This document shows, one piece after another, positions 9,201 to 15,514 of a DNA stretch of 15,514 bases (the stretch's first letter is position 1; every line of letters begins with the position of its first letter). Location: contig NW_003110974.1 in NCBI RefSeq assembly GCF_000003605.2, positions 246,503-262,016 on the forward strand. Direction: 5' to 3'. This DNA comes from Saccoglossus kowalevskii (Eukaryota > Hemichordata > Enteropneusta > Harrimaniidae). The translations under genes were made by a program, and so were the position numbers. The notes beneath the pieces are model-generated. The model ran no database searches, was not told the origin of the DNA, and saw nothing but the letters and a program-made list of their open reading frames with translations.

Positions 9201-11445
9201 AAAGTTGGGTTAAGTTGACAACTTCAAAATGCAAATTGCACGAGAGCAAAAGTAACATATTAAAAAGCGTTTGCTAGCTTTATACATTTTGCATTTCATA
9301 TGTATAACCACAGTCACATAACATTTTTACTCCACGTTATATTGATGGATTCAAAACTATGGATCTCTTGTGTCACACGTAGTATTAGCATTGACTATGT
9401 AACTGAGTGTACTATTATGCAGTATTTAAGTGATGTACGAAATGCTGCTTTATTACCGGTTTATAGACCGAGTGTGGATTACTTTTTGGGTTAGTATTTA
9501 TGTTGCCATGGTGTTTGCCCGATGCCATGGTATGTGGCTTATTTTAGACTGTTAGAAATCACCGTGTACAGGAGCGAGACATGGGTTGGGGATGTCTTTC
9601 CTAAATTTGGAGTCTTTCATGCTAATTGAGAGTGACTGACCTTTGACCTGGAGAGGCGAGCTGTCGGATTGGTTGAATGAACGCGCTAAAAATAGGACAG
9701 AAAAATGCCCGGAACATCTGAACTTGGTTACAGTGAGCAGAGTGAAGATTCATCTAAATCAGACGAATAACGGCATTGATTCCTGACTGAACACTTGTGG
9801 CAGAGAAGGGGAATCATCTGAGTCGCCGCTGAGTCAGCTGTGAGACTAAGGGAGTCTTGGATCCTGTGATACGAACTTTCCATGATTGAAAGACATTGCG
9901 CTCCTACAAACCACGAGGCTGACCTTGGAACCCTGATCGATTGCCTGCTGTTGTGTGGTAAACTTGGGACATTGAAGTGTAACCAAGACGGCGTGGGATT
10001 TGCTCGTAAGCGAGTAAATCGAAAGAAGACTCTGAGGTAAACCGTCTGATTCATGTGTGAAAGGCCGACTTTGCCATAACCGAGTATCACATTCGTCACG
10101 ATAAAAAACTGTAGTGATACTGAGGTCGACGACGAGTTGGATGTGATGTAATGACCGTTTATTAGCGAGTTCGAAATCACTCTCTCCCTGGGTTATTTCC
10201 CCACCGCTTTTGTTTCGGTTTCCCTGGGTTAATTATTGTTTCTATGTTGTTGTGCTGAGATATTGTCCGTGTCGGATCTTGAGTGCAAGCATTACATTTT
10301 TGATTTGTGGTTTGTTTGCCGTCAAAAATTGTATTCGCTAGCGCGAATTTTGGACACTTTTGGAAAATACGTCAACAACATGGTTGCTGGTTTCCACTCA
10401 TTTAGTTTGATGTGTATAAGCTTGTACAGTGACATTTGTAAAGAGACATTTGATTGCTTGTTGTCACTGAACTGTAGAGATACTTTTTTATGCATTGAGT
10501 GCTGTTTCAGCCACAACTGTGTAGTAGTAGCTGTGATTTATGATTAATGTTGTTGCTGATGTATTGCAGTTTACTGATCTTGCATTGCATGACTGCTAGT
10601 TGTTTGATAATATACTGTTCATTGTTTGGAATTATTAAGGTCCCATTATTTGTGCTAGCGTGTTTGTGGGTACCGTTAGAGCTAGTTCGACACAATACTT
10701 ATCCATTGCCCTTGATTTGGATTGAGAGGACCGTTTTCTGGGGACTGTGTGTGCTGGCCCCCTTTTATGCAGTGAGGAAAAATTTATGCTCCCCCTTCGT
10801 CCACTTCGGATCCGACATATTGGTCCGATAGCCTATTTGTGTTTGGTTGCCTGGCGACAAGTGGATGAGGGCGGTACACTTGCAAAATACATACATTTAG
10901 AACAAATCATCCCGCGTGCGTATTAGAGATCTACCGGGTTATAAAATAATTCCTGTGCAACGGATTTTATCATAATCACATATATACAAACATGACTTTT
11001 GGTTTTTTGTGTTCCTACTGTCAAGGTCGAATGTTCGTTCATAGTGCCTAGATCGTCTCAAACAGTCGGTGGGGTACGTTGTTTGTTATTATTTCCTTCT
11101 TTGATCACTGTATACCAGTGGAACGAGACAATATTGTTAATTCAACGACACAAAATGTTTACGGTTAGTTCACAGAAGGACTGAAGACTACCACTATAAC
11201 TGGCTAGTCCTGAGTCAATATACAACTCTTAAAAATACTTTAGTAGTAAAATGAGTTCACTAGGACGTATAATGCAAGCAATGTCTCACCTTTATTTTCT
11301 CTATCAGAATCCGATGTTCGGTAACATCCTTATGTATCGCCACCACAATGCCGTCATAACCGTTGTCGCTGATTGTAATGCTTTCACGTGCGTGAACACA
11401 GTATATGGCGATTAGAAGCAGTGTGGAAGGCACATAACGCACCAT
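61..11445 (-). CDS. CLCA: CLCA-family protein (calcium-activated chloride channel regulator), nine exons, 3' end outside window
   Basis: Nine minus-strand exons join in frame: 11445-11290, 7465-7177, 4728-4466, 3740-3498, 3223-2999, 1960-1661, 1490-1260, 903-627 and 228-61. They give 717 codons plus one base, short of the roughly 900 residues usual for the family, so the C-terminal part is missing. In order I see a signal peptide (about 1-20), an N-terminal CLCA domain with zinc site HEWGH at 154-158 extended to G162 and D165, a VWA domain (about 305-480) with MIDAS residues D311, S313, S315, T381 and D411, and the start of the beta-sandwich region (about 493-717). Known family members are secreted or surface glycoproteins that cleave themselves through the zinc site and modulate TMEM16A chloride channels via VWA; they are not channels. 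All predicted zinc and MIDAS ligands are present, so I infer a functional product. The exact orthologue (CLCA1, 2 or 4-like) cannot be decided. Introns are 170 to 3824 bases long. Confidence 0.93.
229..626 (-). other. intron 8 of CLCA, with AT-rich near-palindrome
   Basis: This 398-base intron is AT-rich and non-coding. It holds a T-run and A/T tracts at about 278-310, which fall near its 3' half on the minus strand, and a 43-bp near-palindrome at 407-449. No open frame of interest is present. Confidence 0.85.
407..449. repeat. 43-bp near-perfect palindrome in intron 8
   Basis: The arms AAGGTATGGTACAATT (407-422) and AATTGTACCACACCTT (434-449) are complementary at 15 of 16 positions and are separated by the AT-only centre ATATTAATATA. 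The structure would form a stable hairpin in DNA or in the pre-mRNA. It may be the core of a small palindromic transposon remnant or an AT-rich hairpin-prone site. Confidence 0.75.
627..903 (-). CDS. CLCA: CLCA exon 8: beta-sandwich region, second part
   Basis: The exon has 92 codons plus one base; the acceptor is TTCTTTACAG|GCTGGC and the donor G|GTAGGT. AGIWTYIIYN corresponds to the GTWAYNLQ strand of other CLCAs. PVVGAQVIATVNTPNNGKVVLTLFDNGVG is the strongly conserved block with PVLGANVTA and LLDNGAGA. A second GT lies four bases downstream, but it would leave phase 2 and not fit exon 9, so 627 is chosen. The exon encodes residues 570-661 and the first base of codon 662. Confidence 0.93.
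904..1259 (-). other. intron 7 of CLCA
   Basis: This intron has 356 bases with a good acceptor tract (TTATTATTCTTTACAG) for exon 8. Apparent open frames inside it continue or overlap exon 7 and show no family resemblance. I see no repeat or regulatory element I can support. Confidence 0.85.
1260..1490 (-). CDS. CLCA: CLCA exon 7: beta-sandwich region after the VWA domain
   Basis: The exon has 77 codons, phase 0 at both ends (TTATAATAG|CTGGAA and GAG|GTAATA). Residues 493-569 begin LESSVITLTT and continue through YEDTLFLDSSLGNRTVFSF, which matches the LES...DTVIIDSTVGKDTFFL type segment following the VWA domain. A sequon lies in GNRTVF. The polypyrimidine tract before the acceptor is weak, so the start is supported mainly by frame and family similarity. 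Confidence 0.88.
1661..1960 (-). CDS. CLCA: CLCA exon 6: VWA domain, C-terminal part
   Basis: The exon has exactly 100 codons, phase 0 at both ends (TTTCACTAG|GTATTA and ACA|GTAAGT). Residues 393-492 include the strand SLLLITDGAEN, whose D411 completes the MIDAS. GVRVDTFAYTESA is the next core strand, and LSDTTGGLYFYVPD corresponds to the LA-x-TGG segment found near the end of CLCA VWA domains. The domain ends at about residue 480. Confidence 0.95.
1961..2998 (-). other. intron 5 of CLCA
   Basis: This 1038-base intron shows no coding segment. A short inverted pair (AAAGGACG at 2147-2154 and CGTCCTTT at 2218-2225) with neighbouring TAAACTGG/CCAGTTTA (2135-2142 and 2201-2208) marks a small region of dyad structure. 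An 84-codon open frame at 2608-2862 has no recognisable features. Confidence 0.8.
2999..3223 (-). CDS. CLCA: CLCA exon 5: VWA domain, middle part
   Basis: The exon has 75 codons, phase 0 at both ends (TTACAACAG|GGAAAT and CAG|GTAATA). Residues 318-392 continue directly from the MIDAS loop: GNRIQRLYQTA is the helix after DxSxS, and GSFVGIVGFSSTA is the second core strand. FTSIGAGLELAL carries the MIDAS threonine, T381, in the place of the family's GGTSI segment. Confidence 0.95.
3498..3740 (-). CDS. CLCA: CLCA exon 4: linker and start of VWA domain (MIDAS DxSxS)
   Basis: The exon has 81 codons, phase 0 at both ends, with acceptor CTCTCCAG|GTTGAA and donor GCT|GTAAGT. Residues 237-317 include VEEFC and VICDGRSAWEVM, which match the conserved Cys-Lys-like region and the RSxWEV motif between the protease and VWA domains of CLCAs. 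The exon closes with the first VWA strand VVLVLDTSGSMA, giving MIDAS residues D311, S313 and S315. Sequons occur at N275 (NHS) and N281 (NGT). Confidence 0.95.
3741..4465 (-). other. intron 3 of CLCA
   Basis: This 725-base AT-rich intron lies between the zinc-site exon and the first VWA exon. It has no recognisable coding, RNA or repeat feature. Confidence 0.85.
4466..4728 (-). CDS. CLCA: CLCA exon 3: zinc-binding HExxH helix and cysteine-rich segment
   Basis: The exon starts with two bases completing the split codon 149, then carries 87 codons and ends in phase 0 (TCG|GTAAGT). The acceptor is TTTATTTAG|AC. The encoded helix HEWGHLRWGLFDEY (154-167) has the metzincin-like order H154, E155, H158, G162, D165, which in characterised CLCA proteins supplies two histidines and an aspartate to zinc and the catalytic glutamate. 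C188, C198 and C211 follow (VACHS, EPCSD, PECIF), matching the cysteine-rich stretch of the family. The exon ends with SIMFAQWIKS, close to the SIMFMQSL-type segment of other CLCAs. Confidence 0.95.
5336..5802 (+). repeat. left arm: degenerate 21-bp tandem units with higher-order repeats
   Basis: Units such as ATTTGTAAAATC(C/T)CC and TTTGTATTTGTTAAATC recur at about 21-base spacing from 5336 to 5515. They reappear at 5579-5660 and 5735-5765. A larger block is repeated around them: AAGTGAGCATAGAAGGCG at 5531, AAGTGATCATAGTGGGCG near 5681 and AAGTGAACTCTGAAGGCG near 5783. The first two are followed by TATTTTGGTAGAAATATAC. Because 21 is a multiple of three, the array produces a false open frame with a seven-residue period. 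Confidence 0.75.
6768..7103 (-). repeat. right arm: degenerate 21-bp tandem array
   Basis: At least ten units of about 21 bases lie head to tail, for example GAATATAATTGAGATTTTAC, AAATACAAATGGGAATTTTAC (first 20 bases cited), then variants starting GAACACAAAT and GAATACAAAT. The leftmost units (6768-6850) are more worn, and an insertion of about 25 bases interrupts one unit near 6993-7020. The orientation is opposite to the left arm. The 81-codon open frame it contains is a by-product of the repeat length. Confidence 0.8.
7177..7465 (-). CDS. CLCA: CLCA exon 2: N-terminal catalytic domain, first part
   Basis: The exon has 96 codons plus one base (phase 1 donor, G|GTAAGA). Its acceptor is ATTCTCTAG|GATGTA. 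It encodes residues 53-148. The DVFTEASAFLYRATKHR segment and the following YFRNITILVPARW are strongly typical of the CLCA N-terminal domain. Paired cysteines C121 and C122 (DCCGKPG) lie where the family has its conserved cysteine before the zinc site. N-glycosylation sequons are visible at N74 (NIT) and N138 (NVS). The last residues (SNLGPLG) lead directly into the zinc-binding helix of exon 3. Confidence 0.93.
7466..7790. other. intron 1, exon-2 proximal part: nothing recognised
   Basis: This is AT-rich intronic sequence immediately upstream of exon 2 on the minus strand. It contains the acceptor tract for exon 2 (TTTTTATTCTCTAG) at its low end. I see no coding segment, repeat or RNA gene. 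Confidence 0.7.
7794..8440 (+). mobile_element. possible LTR-like remnant in intron 1
   Basis: The block is visibly richer in G+C than its surroundings. It begins TGTTATGTTTG, a common LTR start, and has a polyadenylation-like AATAAA at 8048-8053. About 20-110 bases later comes a cluster of GTCTTGG/AGTCTTG words (8073, 8102, 8115 variant, 8131, 8153). That layout (TG start, polyA signal, GT-rich tract) resembles an LTR, but I see no second copy in the window, no clear primer-binding site and no gag or pol frame. It may be a solo or truncated LTR, or unrelated unique sequence. Confidence 0.2.
8441..9490. other. intron 1, central AT-rich part: nothing recognised
   Basis: This stretch has no supported gene. 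A plus-strand open frame of 103 codons at 8966-9277 starts MVTGTMNYRTVD and shows no motif, signal peptide or low-complexity pattern I recognise. A CCAAT with nearby AT-rich words (around 8665) is not enough for a promoter call. Confidence 0.6.
9495..10880. other. G+C-richer unassigned block in intron 1, possible decayed element
   Basis: The base composition differs from the flanking AT-rich intron. Open frames are short on both strands: 150 codons on the minus strand (10180-9728), and 103 and 94 codons on the plus strand (10236-10547 and 10547-10831). None resembles a known family, and the plus-strand frames read like translated non-coding T/G-rich DNA. A plus-strand ATG at 9709 in a purine-rich context opens an acidic, serine-rich 21-residue frame that stops at once. 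I infer a decayed insertion, but no terminal repeats were found. Confidence 0.3.
10881..11289 (-). other. intron 1, donor-proximal part: nothing recognised
   Basis: This is the first part of intron 1 on the minus strand, right after the exon 1 donor. It has AT-rich sequence and no supported feature. Confidence 0.6.
11290..11445 (-). CDS. CLCA: CLCA exon 1: start codon, signal peptide, start of mature protein
   Basis: The exon has 52 codons and ends in phase 0 at a good donor (AAG|GTGAGA). The start is ATG at 11445, preceded by AAG; an in-frame TAA about 54 bases upstream shows that no earlier in-frame start is available without another exon. Residues 1-20 form a typical signal peptide: a basic start (MVRY), a hydrophobic core (TLLLIAIYCV) and a small residue before the likely cut at HA|RE. 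The mature N-terminus contains ITISDNGYDGIVVAI. The asparagine-glycine-tyrosine followed by an IVVAI-like strand is the usual start of CLCA proteins. Confidence 0.9.
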
Positions 11446-11570
11446 CTTGTGAAACCCCGCGTCTGACTGTTTTTGTTCATATATGGTTAAGATAGTTTAT
11501 TTCCTTGTTCCCTTTCAAAGCAAACAATAACGGTTTTACCATTAGAATCTGAGAAGCGGGGGAGGGGCTT
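11446..11570 (-). promoter_or_regulatory. candidate proximal promoter and 5' UTR of the CLCA gene
   Basis: Read on the minus strand towards the ATG there is a GC-box (GCCCCTCCCCCGC, 11568-11556), then a forkhead-like TATTGTTTGC (11529-11520), a second ATAAAC-type site near 11500-11491, and a CATATATG element about 35-45 bases before the start codon. The AT element is too close to the ATG for a normal 5' UTR if it were a TATA box. I infer a TATA-less or weak-TATA promoter, or an additional non-coding exon upstream. No initiator can be fixed. Confidence 0.3.
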
Positions 11571-13540
11571 GAACTACTGTGCACATATGTTTGTTATTTT
11601 TGAACTAGATTTAGTTTAACCTGATTGTGTTTCTAAATATTCTGTTTGATTTTCTTTATAAAGTATTATTTTTATAAATATTTTGTTACTGTAAATTTCA
11701 CTGTAGATTGTTTTTTGAAGTCACTTGTTTCGGAATCCCCGGTCTTTCTGGTGGTCGAACCTACACGTCACACCACAGTCATAATATGTTACTCACCTAT
11801 TGACCTTCAAGTCTCAAGAGTCCACTTGCTAAATACTATTTTTGCCAGTATGGGGTTATGGCTTTGTTATTTGTCAGGTATGCAGAGAAAAATATTTGCT
11901 TACTACTTGTGTTTAAACTGTTGCATTTGATTTCAGGTAAATAAATGACGTACAACGAGTGTTGATGTTGATGCCTTGTAGAAATGTTGCATTTAATAAA
12001 TCTGCCTTGTTCACATGTACTGTTTTTGTTAATATTAATATACATACTTTTTAAAATCATAAAGTCGATGGTTTTTGATACCGGTGTAACCATTGTCTCT
12101 GATTATGATCGAATTCATCTTCGACATCCCCATTGTATCTTGGAAATCCAAGATGATTTTTGCCGTTTCTCGAACAATTTAATGATTCTTTTGTCAGAGA
12201 TTCCAAGTTTGGTAACATGTCAGCATCGCGTTGTGTATGACCGTATTTTAAAGTATGTATAATTATAATATTAAATATGTTCATTTCAAACTGTTTCTAC
12301 ATCTGAAATTGGCGCTGGAACATATCGGTATATCGGGAAGTGGTCCACAGGAATTTGAAATAACTTAAGTGGATTTTAATTTAAAACGAATTATAAATAG
12401 AATTGTCTTTTTCTGTCGATTCACACCCCTCAAAGACAAAGGCTCGGTGTGAGTTCATTAGATGTTTACGTAGATATACAACTCTCTTCTTAATTAAACG
12501 TGTAATTACACAATTGCCCTATAAAGAACATTTTAGATATTCCCCTCAGATGCTCGTGGATACTAATCACGTGTCTCCCGTGATTTCCTCACTTCTCTTT
12601 ACTTCCGGGTGAGCTATACTTAAACGTATATATACAGGTGAATGCAACTATGTTGAATTTGTTTTGTAAAACGAATAAAACGAACACAATATGTCGTAAA
12701 TAATTAACACTTCTATTAAAGTTCAACTCGGCTGTCTTGAATATTCAAATTCTTGTCTTGTTTTCCATACGTAATTATCATTTTATATAAACTCCCTAAA
12801 AAACGATGTTGTGCCCTTAAGCACAGTATTAGTACATCTGATTGAGCGCTATTATTAATCAGGACGTTGTAAATGATTTGTTCCAGATACTTATTCACGA
12901 TCAATCCAGTTACCTCAAGTACGTATTTACCACTTCAGAAATTGGAAAAATATAATAATACACTGACGTACTGACATATACTTTGATGACGTATAACGAT
13001 CATCAGTACTGATAAGAAAATATTGTTACCAGTTAATCCAGACTTTGATCACAGCATACAATACTACAGTCATTCACCATTCTGAATACTTCATCACTAC
13101 CCTTCAGGATGGAAGCACACATAAACGAGTATGCAATAAATTACCTAATTGGTGTTTTTTACAAAAGTAATTTAATAATTTTCTTTATCATAGTAAGACT
13201 CTATGTTAATTCATTACAAAAACGAACAATTTCAAAGTGGACTGGAGTTTGCCGTTTTAACAGAAGCATCACTGAGAATAACATTATATCGGACTTTAAG
13301 CAAGCCTGACTGAATAGCCATAGACAAATTTGAGCTCGTGTATGAATAAATAAACAAATATATACATAATATTGGGTTGGATTCTTAAAATAAATGAATT
13401 TTATAGTAAGATTATAAAATTTCCACTAATACTGTTACGTCATTTTGAAGCATGCTAACTCAGTGTAAATTTTCAGTCGCATATTCAATTCACAGATGCC
13501 TCGAATTTCCTGTATATTAACATATTTACTTAGCCTGGGC
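11571..13540. other. upstream intergenic DNA: no gene recognised
   Basis: AT-rich sequence upstream of the CLCA gene. Open frames up to about 94 codons occur on both strands but show no family features. A 30-base minus-strand segment at 12106-12077 resembles part of CLCA exon 1 and is reported as a finding. Otherwise I see no RNA gene or repeat I can support. Confidence 0.6.
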
Positions 13541-13548
13541 GTTATGGC

Positions 13549-13583
13549 GACGTCACAGTGTCACGTGATTGAACCTATAAAAG
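13549..13583 (+). promoter_or_regulatory. promoter-like cluster: CRE-like site, E-box, TATA box
   Basis: Within 35 bases on the plus strand are GACGTCA (seven of eight of a cAMP-response element, 13549-13555), the perfect palindrome TCACGTGA (13561-13568, a USF/TFE-type E-box) and TATAAAAG (13576-13583). An initiator-like TTCACATTT follows at about 13610, 30-37 bases after the TATA start. The layout fits a core promoter firing rightwards, away from the CLCA gene. No convincing coding exon was found downstream: the ATG pair at 13721 opens about 55 codons running through the (GT)n repeat. Confidence 0.4.
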
Positions 13584-14106
13584 TACTTGGCCTTCATATA
13601 TCGACTTGATTCACATTTAGCTGAGGTAGAAACTTAGACGTGTCACCGAGGCTTGCCCCCTTACCCTTAGCCAACGTCCAGAAAGAAACAGTTTCACAAT
13701 TGGTCTAGAAACAAGACAACATGATGCATGCACCTAACACGTGGAAATCCATTGCATTTTCATATTCAATCCAGGCTCAAATAAGCTCTGTGGTGTGTGT
13801 GTGTGTGTGTGTGTGCGCAGTCGTCCCAATTCGAGCCACGAAACAACTACAGTGTTGTGTATATACTCATGTCCACGACGTGTGTTAACGTTTTACGTGC
13901 TTTTCAAAAAGAACAAAAACCAGCAGCCCAGGTTGAACATTGGCCTCCTCAATATCCAATATTTGCTCTGTATTTCCACTTTGCGTGAACTACTGACAAA
14001 TACCCGTTCACTGACCCCTGAATGCACCATAAGGGCTTTTAATTTTATAAAATTCATGGAAAATTGCAGATCGTAGATCTTACAATAGAATTTGGATAGC
14101 ACTCCA
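13584..14106. other. no gene recognised between promoter-like cluster and 18-bp repeats
   Basis: Open frames of 111 and 63 codons begin in or before the (GT)n tract and encode Val-Cys runs at that point. They are not supported as genes. A short non-coding or first exon following the promoter-like cluster cannot be excluded. Confidence 0.5.
13793..13815. repeat. (GT)n microsatellite
   Basis: About eleven and a half uninterrupted GT units, followed by GCGC. A simple-sequence tract expected to vary in length between individuals. Confidence 0.95.
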
Positions 14107-14160
14107 ATAATAAAGTGACTAGTGATAATAAAGTGACTAGTGATAATTCAGTGATTAGTA
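14107..14160. repeat. three tandem 18-bp units
   Basis: The unit ATAATAAAGTGACTAGTG is present twice without change (14107-14124 and 14125-14142). A third copy, ATAATTCAGTGATTAGTA (14143-14160), has four differences. It is a small minisatellite with two recent identical copies. Confidence 0.93.
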
Positions 14161-14555
14161 TATATTTCAATTGGTAAGCTTTGTAGTTATTTGGTGACAC
14201 AGTTCATGACCTCATGTTTCTTACGAAAAACATTTAGTTATGACTCAAAATTATAGAGTGTGGGTTATGCACTTTCTGAAACACCTGACATCGCCTATTG
14301 ATGGTGTTCGTGTATCACGCATTCACTTATTTTGTAATGTGTAGTTAATGATTTTGTAAGCTTTCGTTTTTCTCTATGTGACAAATTTGATTGTGGGTGA
14401 CCAACTTTTAATAACAGTACTTCCTTGATCTTTTGCCGTTGTAGCTACAACATACTACCTTATATTGATTACACATACTTACACCTGAGCGGAGCTAAAC
14501 TCCCACTCGGCGTAGTGACCAATGGTTACAGTGAGTGTAAAGTAATCACTGTTCC
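14161..14555. other. no gene recognised between 18-bp repeats and mariner end
   Basis: AT-rich DNA. The transposase frame on the minus strand formally reads through the transposon end to 14479, but this tail lies outside the element and is not part of a protein family. Confidence 0.65.
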
Positions 14556-14557
14556 TA

Positions 14558-14585
14558 CGAGGGGCGTTCAATAAGTAATGTCCCT
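14558..14585 (+). repeat. mariner terminal inverted repeat and adjacent TA target site
   Basis: The outer end of the element starts CGAGGGGCGTTCAATAAGTA directly after TA at 14556-14557, in the expected position downstream of the transposase. Its partner is outside the window, so the repeat was identified by resemblance to mariner ends. Confidence 0.8.
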
Positions 14586-14599
14586 GACCCATTTCCCAT

Positions 14600-15505
14600 A
14601 TCAGAAGATTGATGAAACTTTGCACAGTTATTAGTCTTTCTCCACTTAGAGTTATGCATTTCTCCTTTCGTTTGATGCATCTCTGGGCACCGTTTCTGTA
14701 GAACACACCAGGTTGATCCTCCAACCACATCGTAACTTTAGAAATCAAGGCTGCATCATCTAGGAAACGCTTTCCTTTCAAAAACAACTTCATGGCTGGG
14801 AAGAGATGAAAGTCAGATTGTGCAAGGTCAGGAAAGTACGGGGAATAGAGGAGGATTGCATAGCCACACGCCCGTGCTTCTGATCTGGCGACATGCGAGT
14901 TGTCCTGCAGGAGGAGGATGCCTTTGCTGATCTTGCCCCGCCTCTTGATTTTGATAGCTTCTCTTAATTCCATCAAAGGTGAACCGTAACAGGCTCCTGT
15001 AATTGCGGTACCCTTTGCCAGGAAATCTGTCATCACTATTCCATCCTTGTCCCAGAACACTATGAGCATGACCTTGACAATGGAGGGCTGCACTCTTGCC
15101 TTCTTTGTAAGTGGTGAGTCCAAGTGCTTCGACTGCAATGACTGGGCCCTTGTCTCTGGATCATAGTGATGAACCCACGTTTCATCATGTGTAATCAGTC
15201 TTTTGAAAAACTTTGACTCATCTTCTTGGCACATCTCCAAATTTAGCCTCGAGCACTTGATGCGTTCTTGCTTCTGGAAAGCTGTGAGCATTTATACACC
15301 TTATGTATATGCAAATGGTCATGAATGATAGTTTCCACAGACCCTGTACTAAGCTTGACCTCTTGGGCTATTTGGCTAACAGTAATGTGTCGATCGTCCA
15401 AAATGGCTGCCTCAACTTGATGGACAGATGCCTCATCAATGGCTGAAGAGGGACAACCCGGTTTGGGAGCTGTTTCCACAGACTTCAGCCACGTTTGAAT
15501 TTACT
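14600..15505 (-). pseudogene. mariner transposase pseudogene (D,D29D instead of D,D34D)
   Basis: The N-terminal piece (about 15505-15290) holds SVETAPKPG and the helix-turn-helix ITVSQIAQEVKLSTGSVETI that recognises the terminal repeats. An in-frame TAA near 15501 and a missing stretch before SVETAPKP break its start. At about 15291-15300, after HIHKV, the frame shifts and the usual S-A-R-W-V-P-R linker is absent; the catalytic piece resumes with MLTAFQKQER. Catalytic residues of the mariner DDD triad are visible: first Asp in THDETW, second in LLLQDNS, third in PDLAQSD. Between the second and third there are 29 residues rather than the family's 34; the gap falls just after QDN, where about five residues (normally including a VH pair) are lost. 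The C-terminal reading continues into the inverted repeat (WEMGQGHYLLNAP). It cannot encode an active enzyme. Confidence 0.9.
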
Positions 15506-15514
15506 GTGCCTGTG

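Larger units (their letters stand above)
14558..15514 (-). mobile_element. mariner-type DNA transposon, 3' part, truncated by window edge
   Basis: A TA dinucleotide (14556-14557) is followed by CGAGGGGCGTTCAATAAGTA, a typical mariner terminal inverted repeat, which marks the end downstream of the transposase. Transposase remnants fill the rest of the window on the minus strand. The other terminal repeat and the second TA copy should lie beyond 15514. About 1.3 kb would be usual for a full element, so a few hundred bases are probably outside. Confidence 0.9.

Noticed and set aside
9502-9511. GTTGCCATGG resembling half of an RFX X-box, with a second weak GTTGCC..GGCGAC near 10846
   Set aside because: The second half-site is poor in both cases and intronic position gives no support; chance occurrence is likely.
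9728-10180. 150-codon minus-strand open frame in intron 1
   Set aside because: No domain, signal or family resemblance and no splice or promoter context; likely a chance frame in G+C-richer sequence.
11755-11761. GGTTCGA-like word on the minus strand suggesting a tRNA T-arm
   Set aside because: No A-box, no acceptor stem and no cloverleaf at the right distance.
13741-14076. 111-codon plus-strand frame downstream of the promoter-like cluster
   Set aside because: It contains the translated (GT)n microsatellite and no recognisable protein features.

Overview
This window is intron-rich, AT-rich animal DNA. Evidence for a eukaryote is one gene split into at least nine exons with consistent GT/AG junctions, a decayed mariner-type transposon, microsatellites and minisatellites, and no bacterial-style operon. 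The protein family (CLCA) is typical of animals. I infer an invertebrate metazoan, perhaps a marine deuterostome such as a hemichordate or lancelet, but the sequence does not settle the species.

The main content is a CLCA-family gene (calcium-activated chloride channel regulator, a secreted or surface zinc metalloprotease) on the minus strand. It runs from the start codon at 11445 down past the left edge. I could place nine coding exons: 11445-11290, 7465-7177, 4728-4466, 3740-3498, 3223-2999, 1960-1661, 1490-1260, 903-627 and 228-61. The reading frame joins at every junction and gives 717 codons plus one base. These encode a signal peptide, the N-terminal CLCA catalytic domain with an HExxHxxxGxxD zinc site, a VWA domain with a complete MIDAS, and part of the following beta-sandwich region. 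The C-terminal part lies outside the window.

Intron 1 (7466-11289) holds two blocks richer in G+C that look like remnants of inserted elements but which I cannot identify. Intron 2 (4729-7176) holds a structured repeat at about 5270-7135: two inverted arms built of degenerate 21-bp minisatellite units around a unique core, resembling a foldback transposon. Intron 8 carries a 43-bp near-palindrome.

Upstream of the gene (11446-14555) there are no recognisable genes. A plus-strand promoter-like cluster (CRE-like, E-box, TATA box) lies at 13549-13583. A (GT)n microsatellite and an 18-bp triplicate follow.

The right end (14558-15514) is a mariner transposase pseudogene on the minus strand with its downstream terminal inverted repeat and a TA target site. 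It is broken by small deletions, a frameshift and an early stop, and its other end lies outside the window.
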